Shown here piece by piece: positions 12,981-26,700 of a stretch of 64,000 nucleotides of DNA (within the stretch, counting starts at the first letter, position 1; each line of letters starts with the position of its first letter). The notes under the pieces are model-generated. The model was not told the origin of the DNA, searched no databases, and saw only the letters and a list, made by a program, of their open reading frames with translations. Source of the stretch: Melanocharis versteri (taxonomy: Eukaryota > Chordata > Aves > Passeriformes > Melanocharitidae); NCBI GenBank assembly GCA_013397845.1, contig VZTG01004479.1, positions 2,413,990 through 2,477,989 of the forward strand, read 5' to 3'. The translations under genes and the position numbers were made by a program.

Positions 12981-15900
12981 TGTGCATTAGGATACAGACA
13001 TTTCAGGGGACACTTAAGTGTGCTGATTCCCTATGAAGAGAATAAGAGATTCCCTCACAAGACTGTGGCACAAGCACTTCTTTATTTACACCCCTGTGCT
13101 TCTGGTGATCCCACTTCAGCCTTGTATCTTGATTGCTCTGTCCCTTCTGTTCACAGCACTTCAGACCCTTTGCCTGCCTGCCCTCTCCTCCACTTGGCAT
13201 CATGAAAGAAAGGATCAGCAAAAAATTGTCATTATCTTTTCCAGATAAATTTTAATTAGTTTAACCTCCTGTGAAAATCAGCAGAAAGTACAGTTTCTAA
13301 TAAAGAGGTTTGCTTTTTTTATATAAGAATCTGGCACACTTAAAACATTACTTCATTGCCAGAAAGAAGCAGAGGCTGGAGCTGTTAAGTCTTGCTAAAG
13401 TTGCTAGTCTTGTTCTCAAATAAATCTTTTAGGAAAACCAAGATTTTGCTCAAAATACAATGCATTATATTGGTGAGTATTTGACTCACCAATACATTTT
13501 CTGTCTATTTTCAGACTTGTATTGGATTCACACATTTATTGGGCAAATCTGATTGGTGTAGTTTCCTATTAATAAATTAAGAACTTTCATTCTGTATTAT
13601 TGCTTGAGTTATAGCCCTCCCAAATGCCACTGTGGTCTTTTCTTCAGTTACATGTCGAGATAAAACTTTTAATGGTGCAGTTTTCCTCCCTAGTGCTATT
13701 TCACATCTTAGTGTTTTAGTTCATTATCGCTGCAATTGTATTATCTTTTTTTTTGTACATATTTTTAAATATCTAAATTTGATGAGCTGAAGTAATTTAA
13801 TTCCAGTCATTAGGCTAGAATTAATAATTGAAATTCAGTAGCAAAAACAGAATTCAAAAGTTAAAACAAAAATCAATATAAAATTACATTTAATATTGGA
13901 TTTAATTGTTTTTTATTGTTTTGTTATAAGTAAAATTTTAAAAGGTTAACTTTGTCAATGTATGAGAAAAACTCAGATTTACAAGGAAATTAGAATATTC
14001 TTGATAAATTCCAGTAATAATAATAAATTAGTATTTTCTCTAGATTAAGTGCTCATTATCTTAGCAATAATTACTGTAGAGACATTTAGCAGTTTTGCAC
14101 ACAGAAAAGATGTATTTATCAGAGTCCACATTGGACTTCATAGTTGTAAAATAGTACCTGAATATTTTGTGGATTTTTTTTGTTTGTTTAGTTGGGTTTT
14201 TCAAAATTTATTTTTTCCTTTCAATAAGAAACATGAGTTTTATTTAATCGTAACCATTTTAGAGAAAGCATTCCAGTATATCGGTGGCCAGCATTTACTG
14301 GAAGAAGAAGCTGGAAAAAAGAACAACCAACTAAATACAACCCAAATATCTTTAGAAGCTTGCATTGAAGTCCTTCGTTTGACATACAAATTGCCCACAT
14401 TATTCAAGCCATGCAATACAGAGGAAGAAGCAGTCCTCTGATACTTTAGTTCTCTTCTACACAACAATATAGCTGTCTTGGTGACTTTGACAGCCTGAAG
14501 TATGTCGTTTCTTTTTACAGTACAAATTTAGCTATTTTAGAAAGAAATTTGCACCAACCAGCATAAAGATTACAGGCATGTTTAGGCCAGCCAGAAAGAG
14601 AGCCCAAATGGAAAAGCACCTTTCCAGTCTCATGGGAGAGCATATTTTCAGTTGCCTCACTTTAGGTCTGAATGGATACATGTGTCACAATTTCAACTAC
14701 TTCCAGAAGCTATTCACTTGTCATAATCTTGTCTCATAGAGCTCTCAAGAAATATATCACGAACTTTCTGAAACTCCCTGTTTCTAATGTAGTAACATAG
14801 GGATTAAAACACCTGTTTCATTGCCTGCCGAAATTTGAAAGTTCATCCACGTTTTAAGCAAACATCAATAACCAACACAATGGTGAGTGTTCTAGGATAG
14901 GAACTGCCCTGCTGTATTTAGTATTAAAAGTTATTATGTAAGGTGTTCAATGACACTAATAGTCAGTTCTTACTTCTGTCCCTAGTGGTTGCTTTACTTA
15001 CTCTATTTTTTTCCTTTGACCCAGCAAGCATTTAATTATACTGTGCAAAATGGAGCAGCTTCAAAAGAAATGTAAAATACCTTTCACTAGTACCTTTTGC
15101 TATCATTTGATGACTAACAGTCACTTTAAAAAAAATTAAAAAGCAGGGTATGGCCCAAAACCTAGATTTTTACAACTTGGCTGAGTCCGTTAACTGTTGA
15201 GTTAATTTATAAAATAAAGAATAAATTTAATCTCACTTCCTTTTCTCTTTTTAGGCAGAAATAGATGTGTGTTCACAATGCAATTTTCAAATGAGTTCCA
15301 TGTGTGAGGTAAGGGAATATGCAACTGAGATGATAGGGGCCACACATCAGAGAGAAAGCAAGCTTCTGGTGTGTACAAGGTGTGGGCACATGAGAAACTC
15401 TTGGCCAAAATCTAGATGTCTAGAGAGCCTAAAAATGAAAATAAACAAAATACAAACTTCTTCAGAAATTACCAATGTTTTGGTCTCAGAAGGAAGTAAA
15501 TAACATTTTCAGAATTTAGACAGGTTCAGTACTAATTATCTGTAAAGTGCCTATTTAAGTGGTTAGATATTTGCATGGGTTTGAGCCAACTACTGAAACA
15601 CAAAGTACATGTAAAGAAATGTTTAAAGTAAAGACATGAAAGACCCTAGTCCACATGTATTAGCACTTACTTTTCTGTAAGTAGAAGTCCTAATTCTGAT
15701 CTATAGTCCCACAGCAGTATGATTTAATTTGTCACTTGGTTGTAAAATGGTACTCCACTCTGAGATTACACGTCCTTTCTGAACATTGGTAAAAATGCAG
15801 TAAGACTGGGTTGCCACTGTAAAAATGATATAGGCTTGGTAGATGGGAAACATATCTCAGTTAGGGGGAATCATGGGAGCAGAGTTACTCAGGGCAGCAA

Positions 15901-18900
15901 AAAAGAGAATCTTTATGGTGATGCACTATCTGTGGGTAGAAAAAATATGACTATAGACAATTTGCTCAGCATGCACATGGACAGCTTAAGGAAGAACAGC
16001 AGAATGAAAGCAACTTCTTTTGAAAAAAATATAAAATCAGTTTGGGGTGTTTGTGATTTCATAGTATTGTTTGTTCCTCAGTGAACTAATAATTTCTTCA
16101 GATTTCTGTATTTCATTTTAGAAAAATACAGTTATATAATTTCTAGGTAAAGCCACAGAGTTTGGGTTACCCTTCTGCTCCAAATCCTAGCTAAAATTAT
16201 AAACTAGACAAGGGAAACATTGAAAGAGTACACTTAGATACAATGATTGCTTGCCATTATTAGCTGTACCTAATTTTTTTTCAAATTTTCTCCAACCAAT
16301 TCAAGAATTATAAATCAAGCCTAAACACAATAAGATGTGGTTTAAAGCCTAATTTGTGGAGTGGTTTTTTGGTTTTGATTACTTTGATATGCTCCTTCCC
16401 CACAAATGTAAGGAGTAGAGATGAAGGTTGAATAAAGTGATTCTGGAAAATACATACTTCTGGGAGCAGACAATAAAACGGAGATACATTAATAAATTGA
16501 ATGAAAAATTAGATTAAGCAGAAAAGATACTTTCGCATGCACTTTTTGTGATGGCACATGAGACAGATTTTCAAAAACCACTTGAGTGAAAAGACTAGAT
16601 TTCTTGAAACCTAAAGATGTCTAAGGTCAACCACACAAACCAGAGCTTCAAGATAACCACCTGCTTTTGAAAACATGTCTTCGTACATAATATGCAGCTG
16701 CTTCTCATGTGGATAGTAAGAAGCTGGAAAGAGGTATGAGGGTTGAGAGAAATTGGTCTACAGAAGGAATGAAGAACCAGACATTTTACCCAGATTTATG
16801 AAAGCAAAAGAAAGTGATAATGTTCAAACTCATACTCCATTTTATTATTTTTTTTTTTAATTTTGTTTTTAATTTATCTGAGATGAAGGAAAGATTTTAG
16901 CTGACGTTAATACTTTTAGTCTTATGGGTTTTTTGGGGGGGAATAACAAGACTGAGTTTGCAAGAGTTTATACTATTCTTTGTCTTAGAAATTATCTTAG
17001 AAAGATCTCAGATATGTTTTCATAGTTTGGAGTGTGTCAGAATCTGACTCAGGGATATATATGCCACTACCGTCCTGTAAAAGAAACATTTTAAAGAGGA
17101 ACAAGTATGTTTTAGTGCCACAATAAAAAGGGATGTAAATAACCATGATCACAGAAAAGTTATTTATCTAAATCACCACCATTCTTTAAAGGTTTTAAAA
17201 TACAATAAAAACCTGAATATTTTTCTCATCATAAACTGGAATTCAAAGCTGAGACCAACCACCACTCCACTAATGACCCTTTTCCTTGGCTATAGGCAGT
17301 GAGCATTAATATGTCCGGCATCTCAGGGCTGACACATCAGATGTCTCCTTGCTGTGTTGAAACAATTTGTGTAAAAGGGTTTGTTTAGATTAAGACAGAT
17401 GTACTGTGCATAGTTTAGCCTTAATACTCTCTTATTATGCTGAGGGGATTTTGCATGTGGTTGGACAATATTTTTTTGAATATTTCTTTTGTCACGTATA
17501 GTCCTATCATAAGCAAATGTCTGCTGTTCACAGTATATTACAAATATCAAACTGAAAGCTGATCCAAATAAGTACAGTCAGCAAATTTAAAGTCTCTCCA
17601 GGAATAAAACTGTTATGTTTAATGCAAAAGAATCTAAATTAAAAAAAAAAATTGGGAGTGAAGAAGAGAGTGGGAAGCTTATAAGAAGCAGGCCCTTGGG
17701 AACTGAATATAAGAGAGATGATATAGGCTTATGATTTTCATTAAAAGATAAATCTGATGCAGGTCTAGGAACAAAAAGACGTCATCAGAACTGCAAAGTA
17801 GACTGATAAATCCTTGCTCTAATCTGCTTCCTGAAAACATGCAAGAAATGAATGACTATAGGAGTGGAATAATGGAAATAGGATTAAAAGTAACAGTACA
17901 GTATCCTCAATGGTGCGCAGTTAAGAGTTAAACCAAGAATTTGTCATAAACTGGAAGATCATCGGCCAGAAGTGAATGAAAAAGAAGTTAGCCTTATAAG
18001 TGGATCAGAAGATGTCACAAAGAGAACACAGCTGAGAGAAAGGTAAGTGTGATTCTGGAATATGCAGGGAGATATGCTTCCAGTACAAAACATGAAATGT
18101 TACTATCACTCTGCACATCACTTCTCTGAAATACGGGAAACTACTCTGATCACACGTACTAAAAGGAAAAAAAAGCTTCAATCTGCATGGGTAAAGGTAA
18201 GTGCTGCTAGGATAACCAAAGGAATAGGAAGTCTTAAGAGAAGAATGTTATTTGTAAATACAAAAGTGAGCTAAACAGAAAGGTGTGAGTGATAAATAAT
18301 ATTAAACTAAAGAATAAAGGATTTCAAAGTGCTCGTGAATACACTGAATCCTAACATTGAAATGCTTTCACCTGTCAGTGTGGTATTTGAATGGCCTTTC
18401 ATTGCAGCTAGCAGACACAAAGCCCAGCTGTAAGATGGTTGTCATTTCAGTCAAAACCCGTAAAAGTGGTTGGGAAGATTCAGTCCTATCCAAAGTTGTC
18501 TATTTCTTCAGCCTTAAGACAAAGTAGGGATCTAATCCAGTCTTGAGTAGATTTCCCTCTCATATGTCTTGACAAAGATCCTGATCAGCACACATCCTTC
18601 ATTGCTTTGAACACCTCTTTTCAGAAAATCTTTCACTTTTTTTAGGCCAGAATATTTACATACTCCTTGTTAAGCTAAGCTCTTTTGAAATGACTTCCCC
18701 CATCTTATTTCAGTAACTTAATGTGCTGAGATAATAAACTTGGATCAGCGTGGTCTTCTGAAACATCAAGTATATTTATGATGCTGGAGAAAGTTACTGG
18801 TCAAGTGAGGCAAATGAAAAGATATGATGGAATAGTGGAAATTTTGCAGGTTCCTATGAAACTGAGAGACCTGAGTATTCATCTAGCAAAATAAACATCC

Positions 18901-21900
18901 AAATTTATACTACCATGATTATAACTGGCTAGCAGAAATGCAGCATTTATAGCAAGCATCTGGTAGTAGAAGAATTTCCAAACCAAAAATATCACAGATA
19001 AAAAAGGTCTATAGATCTACAAGGTCATCTCTTTTGTGAAAATAGCGTTTGACCGTGCAGGTACTAAAAAGCCAAACAAAGAGTAATGTATTTCTATTAA
19101 TTTCACTTTTGAATTATGCATTTCTGACTTTTTAGCATCTCATTTAAAAAGCACATTTATAATTGATAGGAAAAGTTTGATTATTTTCCTGTGCTATCAT
19201 ATACTTTAAAATAATTGAGCCTAGAGGTGCAGAAGGAAGCTGCATTCTTCCTAATTGGGTTCATCTGAACTTTTTACAATCTACTCTGAAAAAATTTAAT
19301 TGATAATTAACAGCACTTCAGTTCATCTACTCGTGGGGCTTTAAAAATACATGAAAAGCTGACAACTCATTGACTGAATGAAAAATAGTGTACACAATTA
19401 AATATAAAGAAAATCTTGATTGCCTAAATCAAAGCTTACTGTGTTAGGCAGATGAATGAAATTTGTTACATGAAGACTTCTTTTAATGTCCAAATTGGTT
19501 TTTAAATAGCAAATATATTAACTATCAAAATATTCAGTGCCCCACCACATCTCCCTCCCAGAGACCAAAGGGGAGCCGGCCATCCATTACAGGAGGTCAG
19601 AGGCGTTTTCTTCTGTGAATCACAGCTTTCAACTGCTGACTTCTGGCACTAGGAAGTAATAAATGTTGTAACATTTAAGCACACAAAGTCCAGGCAGAGA
19701 TTCTTCAAGAAATGTGCCCTTTTTGACCAGATTCACTGAATTGGAGATATCCCAATACACTTTGCATCTAAGAAGCTAGTGGATTTATTCCAATGCTGAT
19801 AATAATGCATGCATCTCTTGCCTACCTCCTGAAGATAACAAGTCTCTGTATAGCCTCAAGAGGCAAGTTTTACTACATTTAATCTCTATTTCCTATTTAG
19901 ATAATCTGATGTACAAGAAACCTGAAAGACACTTGCTGCAGCCAGTATCTGAACAGGAGCTAGGAATAAATTGATGTTTAATTTTAGGTTAAATTTTAGC
20001 CTAAAGACCATGTGTTTTCTTTATGCACAACAAGGAAAGAAGCACATAATAACATTGAATATGCAAGGGAATGCAATTTATATAGGTGTGCATATATATG
20101 AAGATTTGAAATTCAAATAAATATATGTGCTCCACAGGTTCGTCTACATGGAAGATTACAATAATTTTATTTAATCATGCCCCACTCTTAGGAGGCTTTT
20201 TCAAGACATTAACTTTTCTCTCACCATAATAAATAAACTCTAAATCTGGAAGGATAGTGGGAAGAGACAGTAGCTGAATGAAAAATCCCAGCCAACCATA
20301 GATGGGATAAAATAATAAACACAGGTGCATGCTTGACAGATGTTTAACAATTTTTACTTCAGTAGGAAAAGGTTCAACACAAGAATTCCCAAAACACACC
20401 TTTGAACACCATCAGAAAATCATACAAGCTAGGAAGCCATAAATTCTGTGGTGAAGAGACAGGAAAGTTCCCATATTTCTGTTAAAAGTGAGTAAATATT
20501 AAATACTGAACAAAAAAGTAAAATTGCTCGTTCCAGTGGGGTTGCCAATTAATCTCTGACTCTTTGTGCAACTCCAGATTTTCAGAAATTGAGGTGGAAC
20601 ATTTGAGAGAGCCACAAGGTTGGCAGGATTATCAGCCTCTCGATAAATATACCTTTGTGTGGTTGATCCCTGTTGCAAATTCTCCAGAACAAGTCAAATT
20701 TCATGAACAAGCAATGCCACTGCCATTAACAGCTTTAACAGGTCATGAACAGGCAAAGAAACCAGAAAATTTCTTCTCCTTTCATGCTTTCTCAGTGTAA
20801 TCCCACTATATATCTTTTTAAACTTGGGAAAATGCAAATCAGTTGTAAGTGCAAATAATTTATAAAAAGGACGATGGACCAGTGAATTACACAGGAAAAA
20901 AATGACATATATCATGCTTTAAAAGTCTAATTCTCATTTTTTTTCCTGGAAGCCAGTTACAGAAAAACATAGCAGTTGCTAATGGAGAAAAAAACAATAA
21001 AACTTCACCTGAATTACACAAGCACTTTGAAGCCACTCCTACACATAAATCTCACAAGCAGCACACTATGACTTTTATGGATATCTGTCATGTAGATTAA
21101 GCATAGGCAACTCCTTTAGTGTAAGACCCTGGTCCCAAGTTTTAAGTCAATATGGAAATATTTGGCCTGAATAATCAGGGCTTGTGACTGCAAATACCTC
21201 CTGTGTTCCCAAAGAACAAAACAATATGCTGAGGATGGTAAAAGGATGCAAGAGTCTTAGAACAGACTCTAGATAACTTCTGTATTTTTACCAGAGCCAG
21301 TGAGCTGTGCATCAGATCTTCACCAAATGGGAAAGTTGAATATGACTTTAAATGAAGGCTTAGGAGCACTGATAGTCCTGAAACAAATAGTGGACTATTG
21401 AGGAACGATGACAGGAGATATAAGTATTCTTGTGAACTATTTTCAGGGCAATTTCAGTGTCTGGCTATTGCTAGTAATTCTTTTTACTGGGATTGGCAAA
21501 AAAAAAAACCCCAAACATATAAGGGATTAAGTATATGAAGATTAATTCAGTAATGCCTTTGGTTCTTATTTTCAAGTTTCATGCTTCTGTCAGAGTGTGG
21601 AAACAAGGAAAATATGCTTCTACTATTACTCATTCAAACTCTTTTTAGAACAAGAACAGTTGTTTTTGTTTGCTGTGTTCTTTTCCCTTACTTCAGGGAG
21701 ATGATTTGAGTGAGAAGAAGATTAATTAGATTCCTTTTGCTGTTTATTTAACTTATTGATGTTCCCTGCCAGAGGAACCAAAGCTACTTCAGATACCTAG
21801 AGGAAAATCTGAGATTTTTAGAAGACTCAAGGCAAATTATTTATTCATCTAACCAAATTTCAGTGGTATGCTTGTAGTGAAGAGATTTTTTTGTCTCAAA

Positions 21901-23394
21901 ATCTCTTATAGAAGTATGTGCGTATGCATGTGTCTCTCTGTTATGGATATATACAAGAACAAAAAATTAGAGCACTTTAAAATCAGGATTAAGGACAAAA
22001 GCAGTCTCTGCATCACTCAACAAACCAATTAGATTGCAACTCTTTAGCAGAATAACACAACGTTTGAAACGAACAGCTCTTTCTAAAGAAGTGCAAATAT
22101 TCTCTCTGATTATAGACATTGTAGCTGAGTAGGGATAAGAGATGTTGTAAATCCATTAGTGAAGCGCTGCTTGCCTTCATTTCAGTTTAATATTTCTTAA
22201 AGCTATAAAATTGTATTATGTTAATGTAATGTACAGTCCAAGTGATAAAGGCAGCTAATGTGATTACCACTCACTGTGCTATAAACCTTTCAGCAAAGCT
22301 GCAGATAAATTGGTATTCAACTGTTTCTCATGATGACAGTGTTATACAGAGCAGATCACATGTTGAAAGCATCATCTGGTTGTTAGGAGGTTTTTACATG
22401 CTAGAATGCTTATGCAGGTACTAGAACTGACCTTCAAAGCAGTACCTCATTTATTTGGTGGTAAGCAAGGCCTAGTGTACCAAGGGTCTTTATTTAAACT
22501 ACAGTGCAAAAGATAAACCTAGTGTGATGTCACTATTGTGGCTATTCACGCGCAGAAAAATTATCACACATCAGATCACAGAAATTTCATTTTTACTGGT
22601 ATTAATGCTCTTCTCTTCATCTTGCTTTCAAAATAAGCAGCAATTTACTTAAAATTATGAAGAATCTTTCTCAGTTTTCTTATGATCATGTAACAGCCAC
22701 TCTTTTGAAGTGACAATTTTACCTCACTGTGTAAGTTTACATTATAATTCTTTTAGGCAATTCGTAATAAAATTCTCCAAGCAGAAATATTAAGTTGAGA
22801 ATAGTTAGAACAAAAGTCTGAATCTGTGGTCAAGGCATTAACTATTTCACTGAAGTTTGGAATTCAAAGATGGATCTTGTAGGACAGATTTGTACATTTC
22901 CTTCCAGGAAATTGGAACTAGATAAGAAAAGACATAAAGATTACATTCAGAAGACAAATAACCAAACAGTACAATAAAGGATCCAGTAAAACCTCCACCT
23001 GACATGGCCTCTCCCTGTCATTTATCTGTTGCAATATTTAGTGCAGTCACTGACCACATGTGTCTACCAATGGCTATTATTTCTTCTTTCAAGTGCTTCT
23101 GAAAGAAGAAACAACCTTTTTGTATTCAAAAATATGGTAGTGCATAAGCACTGACTTCTCTTTTGCTTACTCATAAATGTCTGTACTTTGATGTTTAGAA
23201 GTAGCTCATTCTGTGTGAGAATATCAGCAGAACAGGACTAGGCAAATTACTGCTCATGTTTGTACCCAGCCACACACTGTCTGTTCTCCAGAATGGAATC
23301 CATACTGGGAGATATTCATCCAGTTTTCCTGAAGTCAGTAAGCTTAATGGCCAAAAGCTGTAACTGGAGAAGGGTAAACTGGTTAAAGCGTGAT
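12981..23394. other. Unique AT-rich non-coding DNA
   Basis: No recognisable gene or well-preserved repeat. A 130-codon open frame at 14049-14441 (plus) matches nothing I recognise. A good 3' splice site at 15253-15254 and a strong 5' splice site at 15309-15310 frame a short candidate exon, listed separately. Two near-consensus GTAAGT donors lie at about 18042 and 18196. Homopolymers occur at 16849-16861 (T) and 17641-17650 (A). The rest reads as neutral intergenic or intronic DNA. Confidence 0.65.
15255..15308 (+). other. Candidate 54-nt splice-bounded exon, unproven
   Basis: A 24-base pyrimidine-rich run ends in TTTTTAG at 15254, a strong 3' splice site. A GAG|GTAAGG donor follows at 15309. 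The 54 bases between are open in only one frame (phase 0, 18 codons, including CSQCNFQMSSMCE with three cysteines); the other two frames hit stops. The length is a multiple of three. I do not recognise the peptide. Pseudo-exons with this quality of signals are expected in tens of kilobases of intron-like DNA, so the splice signals are seen and the exon status is inferred. Confidence 0.2.
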
Positions 23395-23732
23395 GATAAA
23401 GTAGAGGAGGAATTAGGTTTGTTCAGCCCAGTGCCAGGTGGCACGTAACAGCCTGTGAGGAGGTTATCACGAAACCTGAGTCAGTCTGTTCACATTGGTT
23501 TATGGCAGGAGTACGAGAGGATTTAAGGGAATCATTTCTTCATCAGGCCAGTCAAGCAGTGTAGCAGATTGCCCACAGCAGTTGTGAGGTGTCTGGTCTT
23601 GAAGGTTTCCAAGACATGGTGTATAAAGCACTGAGGAACTTTGTCTGACCTTGTGACTGTTTTAACTTTGGCAGGACCTACTTAAGGTCCATCCCAGGCT
23701 GTCTTATTCTGTATTATTGTCATTCTATCTTT
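23395..23732 (+). mobile_element. CR1 LINE fragment, plus-strand 3' end
   Basis: The clearest part is 23597-23732. It has the TTGAAGGTTTCCAAGAC block, then TAAAGCACTGAGGAACTTTG, then the CTTGTGACTG..GGCAGGACCTACTTAAGGTCC blocks, and a tail TTATTCTGTATTATTGTCAT, all in the order of a CR1 3' untranslated region. Upstream sequence back to about 23395 is a weaker match to the preceding CR1 section, so the left edge is uncertain. There is no coding capacity. The tail repeats are decayed, pointing to an old insertion. Confidence 0.75.
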
Positions 23733-26700
23733 TCAGTAAGTCGCAATATTATCTAGTACTGCGATGTCAGAGAATAGCAGGGGAGTGGTAGTGATAAAAA
23801 ATTAGAGGGAAACAAATAGAGAGCTATGTGCAGTTTATTATGAAACCAATTCTCCAGACATTTAAATTGTTAGAAAGTTATCTTTTACTATCCTCTGATA
23901 GGCAAAGGTGCCTTGGCTAAGAATTTAGGAAACATCATTAAGTTGAATTGATAACTGGAAAGAGAACCTGTGCAGACATTTTATGAAATAATCCTGAAAA
24001 ATTTCTGTATTTTACTTATGGAAGAAGCACATATTATTCACATCTGTCTCCATCCTCAAGTCTTGCCCGCTATATCCCTTTATTTGTACCAGAGTGCGTG
24101 TGTCCAAACAAGCTTATGCAGACATAACTCCTTTCTGGCCTCTGACCCAAGAGAGTGGCTAAAAGCTGTGAGAAAACATACTAATTAAAAATATTAAGAA
24201 CTCAAAAGAGCCTGCATAATAAGTATCAATCTCAAAGAGAGATGAGAGCAAAATTCCCTGGTCTAGTTACAGATGTAGACACCTCCCAATACTTCCCAAG
24301 TCCTTGCATCTAGAGGCTTTAACTATGGGTTCATATCTAGTGTCATACAGCCTAGCAGTATATCAAAGCTTAAAGGGTAAAGCATTTCAGTATCTTTTTA
24401 ATGATGATTAATTCCCTTTGTATTCAAGTAACATTAAACAGAATTAATTCTTTTAGCATGAATGTGGATAGACATTTAATTTCTGCTGCATTTTCAGGAG
24501 AAACTATTCAAAAGAATAATTGTATAAAAATGAATAGCAGACAGAAAGGAACTGAAAGTTTCCATGCTAGCCATAAATTGTACAATAAATAACGTAAATC
24601 CGTGAGTATTTATTTGTTCAACTTTAATAAGTGTCATATTCATTTTATGTACATATGGTATAGGAAATAAATAGTCCTGTGCCATAGGGAAGATACAACA
24701 TGAAGTTAGTTTATGTCTTGACACATGCTGTTATATTATTTCAGCAGTGACAATCAATAAGAACTTCAGAGAAACATCTTAAAAAACCCTATTGGATCAG
24801 CCATTTTTTGCTTTAAATTGAGGAGTTACCCTTTTTCCACAATCATGCAGCAACTGTTATGTAAGAAAATTTCAGTATTTTATAGCCTTCCATGACAGAG
24901 TTCTTCAGAGAATGTTTTTCTAACTATCCAACTTTTAGGAATTGCTGCCTTCTTTCCTTTTTCTGTATTTTTTTCCTGCCCAGACTTTGTGAGATCACCT
25001 AAGGCCGACCAACATCTGAGATTCTGTAGCAGTTTACTTCCAAAGAAAAGCATCTGATTTTTAAAGTAGATCCCCCTGAGGTAACTTGGACTTGTTAGCT
25101 GGAGCTGTAAAGTTATGAGACTCAAACCTTTGTAAACCATATCTCCATGTGGATGTTTAGTATTACCTGGAGTTCAGTGACTCAGCCACAGATTAACCAG
25201 CTCCCTAAAGTTTCAAACTACAGCTCCAGAAAGTTTATGCCAAAAGCCAAGCATCCAGATTTTACGAAGTGCCGAGTTCTTCATTTGTGGATTTATCCAT
25301 GAGGTGAACTTGATTGTGCAGAAGCAGACTCACATCTGTAATATGAATAAATGATTAGGAAATCTGGTCCCTGAAAATAATGACAATGGATAAGGTGTAT
25401 TTTGGTATGGAATTTCTGACATTGCAAAAAAATATAAGTTGGGTGGATTTCCCTCACCTAGCTACAAGTGACTAATGACCAAATTCCTCATCTTCCCTAG
25501 AAATGATAAGCAACAGATATCATGTAGAATATGTTCTTCCCTCTACTGACAAAAAGGCAAGAATGTTTCATGTGTGGTAACTTTTTAATTTCACCTTGAA
25601 ATGTTATTCAGTAACTCCAACCATGTTAAGGATCTCCAAATTTTCATCCTAATCACATTTAATGATTTATTTTCTTAATACTGAAACTGTAGCCAATTTT
25701 TTTTTTTTTTACCTTCAGCTGTGGAGGACCATCCATATCATCCATATTCTGGATCATGTAAATTCATTTAATAAATTCAGGGCTAAGAAAACAGCAGTCA
25801 GAGTAAGACTTTTCTTGAGGCATATATTGTATCTGTGTTTTTAACATAGGAAAGTTTAAAAAACTCAAATATTTTGACAACCTTCTGGATTTAGAAAGAA
25901 GTTTTGTAATTCATGACAGCTCCTAACAAATCATTCCAAATCTCTACAGATTTGGAAGTGTAACGTTTACATGGTTGAGCCCCTCAGCATATTGCATGTA
26001 TCAATTTCTTAGACCTGGTTTTCAGTGTGATGGATTACAAACATAAAGATGCCACTAGTTCAGTTTTACATGCTTTTAGACAAAAAAATCATGTGGATTT
26101 GTAAGAAAATTAAGTATCACTTTGAACTTGAGGAGTCAAAATCTCATATTTTAGTGAACAAAAACGTTTTTGTTGAAAATTTTTTTAATGAACTGTGAAC
26201 AGAAAGCTAGACCTTCTCTATGAAACACATACTTTAGGAGAGAAAAGCTAGTTAATACAATGCATTTTATTGCATATATTTTGCAGTGCTGGTGACTTAC
26301 TGCAAATCAAACATTTTTTTTTATATTCAGAATACTGAATAGTAAAGAAAAAATCCTAATGCACTTTATTTCCTGTTCTTGCTGGTGACACCCGGAGGTG
26401 TTTAACCCACTGTGGAAAGAGAATAGAATCAGCAACTGGTTTACCTGGGAAAAAAAGCTTGGTGTGTAGGTAAATCCTTGAAGCACACACTACCCTCAAA
26501 TTATAACAAGAAACTGGCTATGTTCATTACTGATATACCCAACTCCTTATCAGCACATCTTGTAGTTTACTCTCTCATGCAGTTTACAAATCTTTAATAA
26601 TCTGACAAGGGCTGATTGCAGATGTGGTTACCAGAGTTTTGTAAATAATCTTAGTGGGGTGTGAGGGGGAAGGAAAGGGAAATTAAGACTCTGAAGGGCA

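Noticed and set aside
14049..14441. 130-codon plus-strand open frame
   Set aside because: No family resemblance, no promoter or fitting splice context; plausible by chance in 64 kb.
18042..18200. Two close GTAAGT donors (about 18042 and 18196)
   Set aside because: No pyrimidine-rich acceptor at a suitable distance upstream; likely decoy donors.
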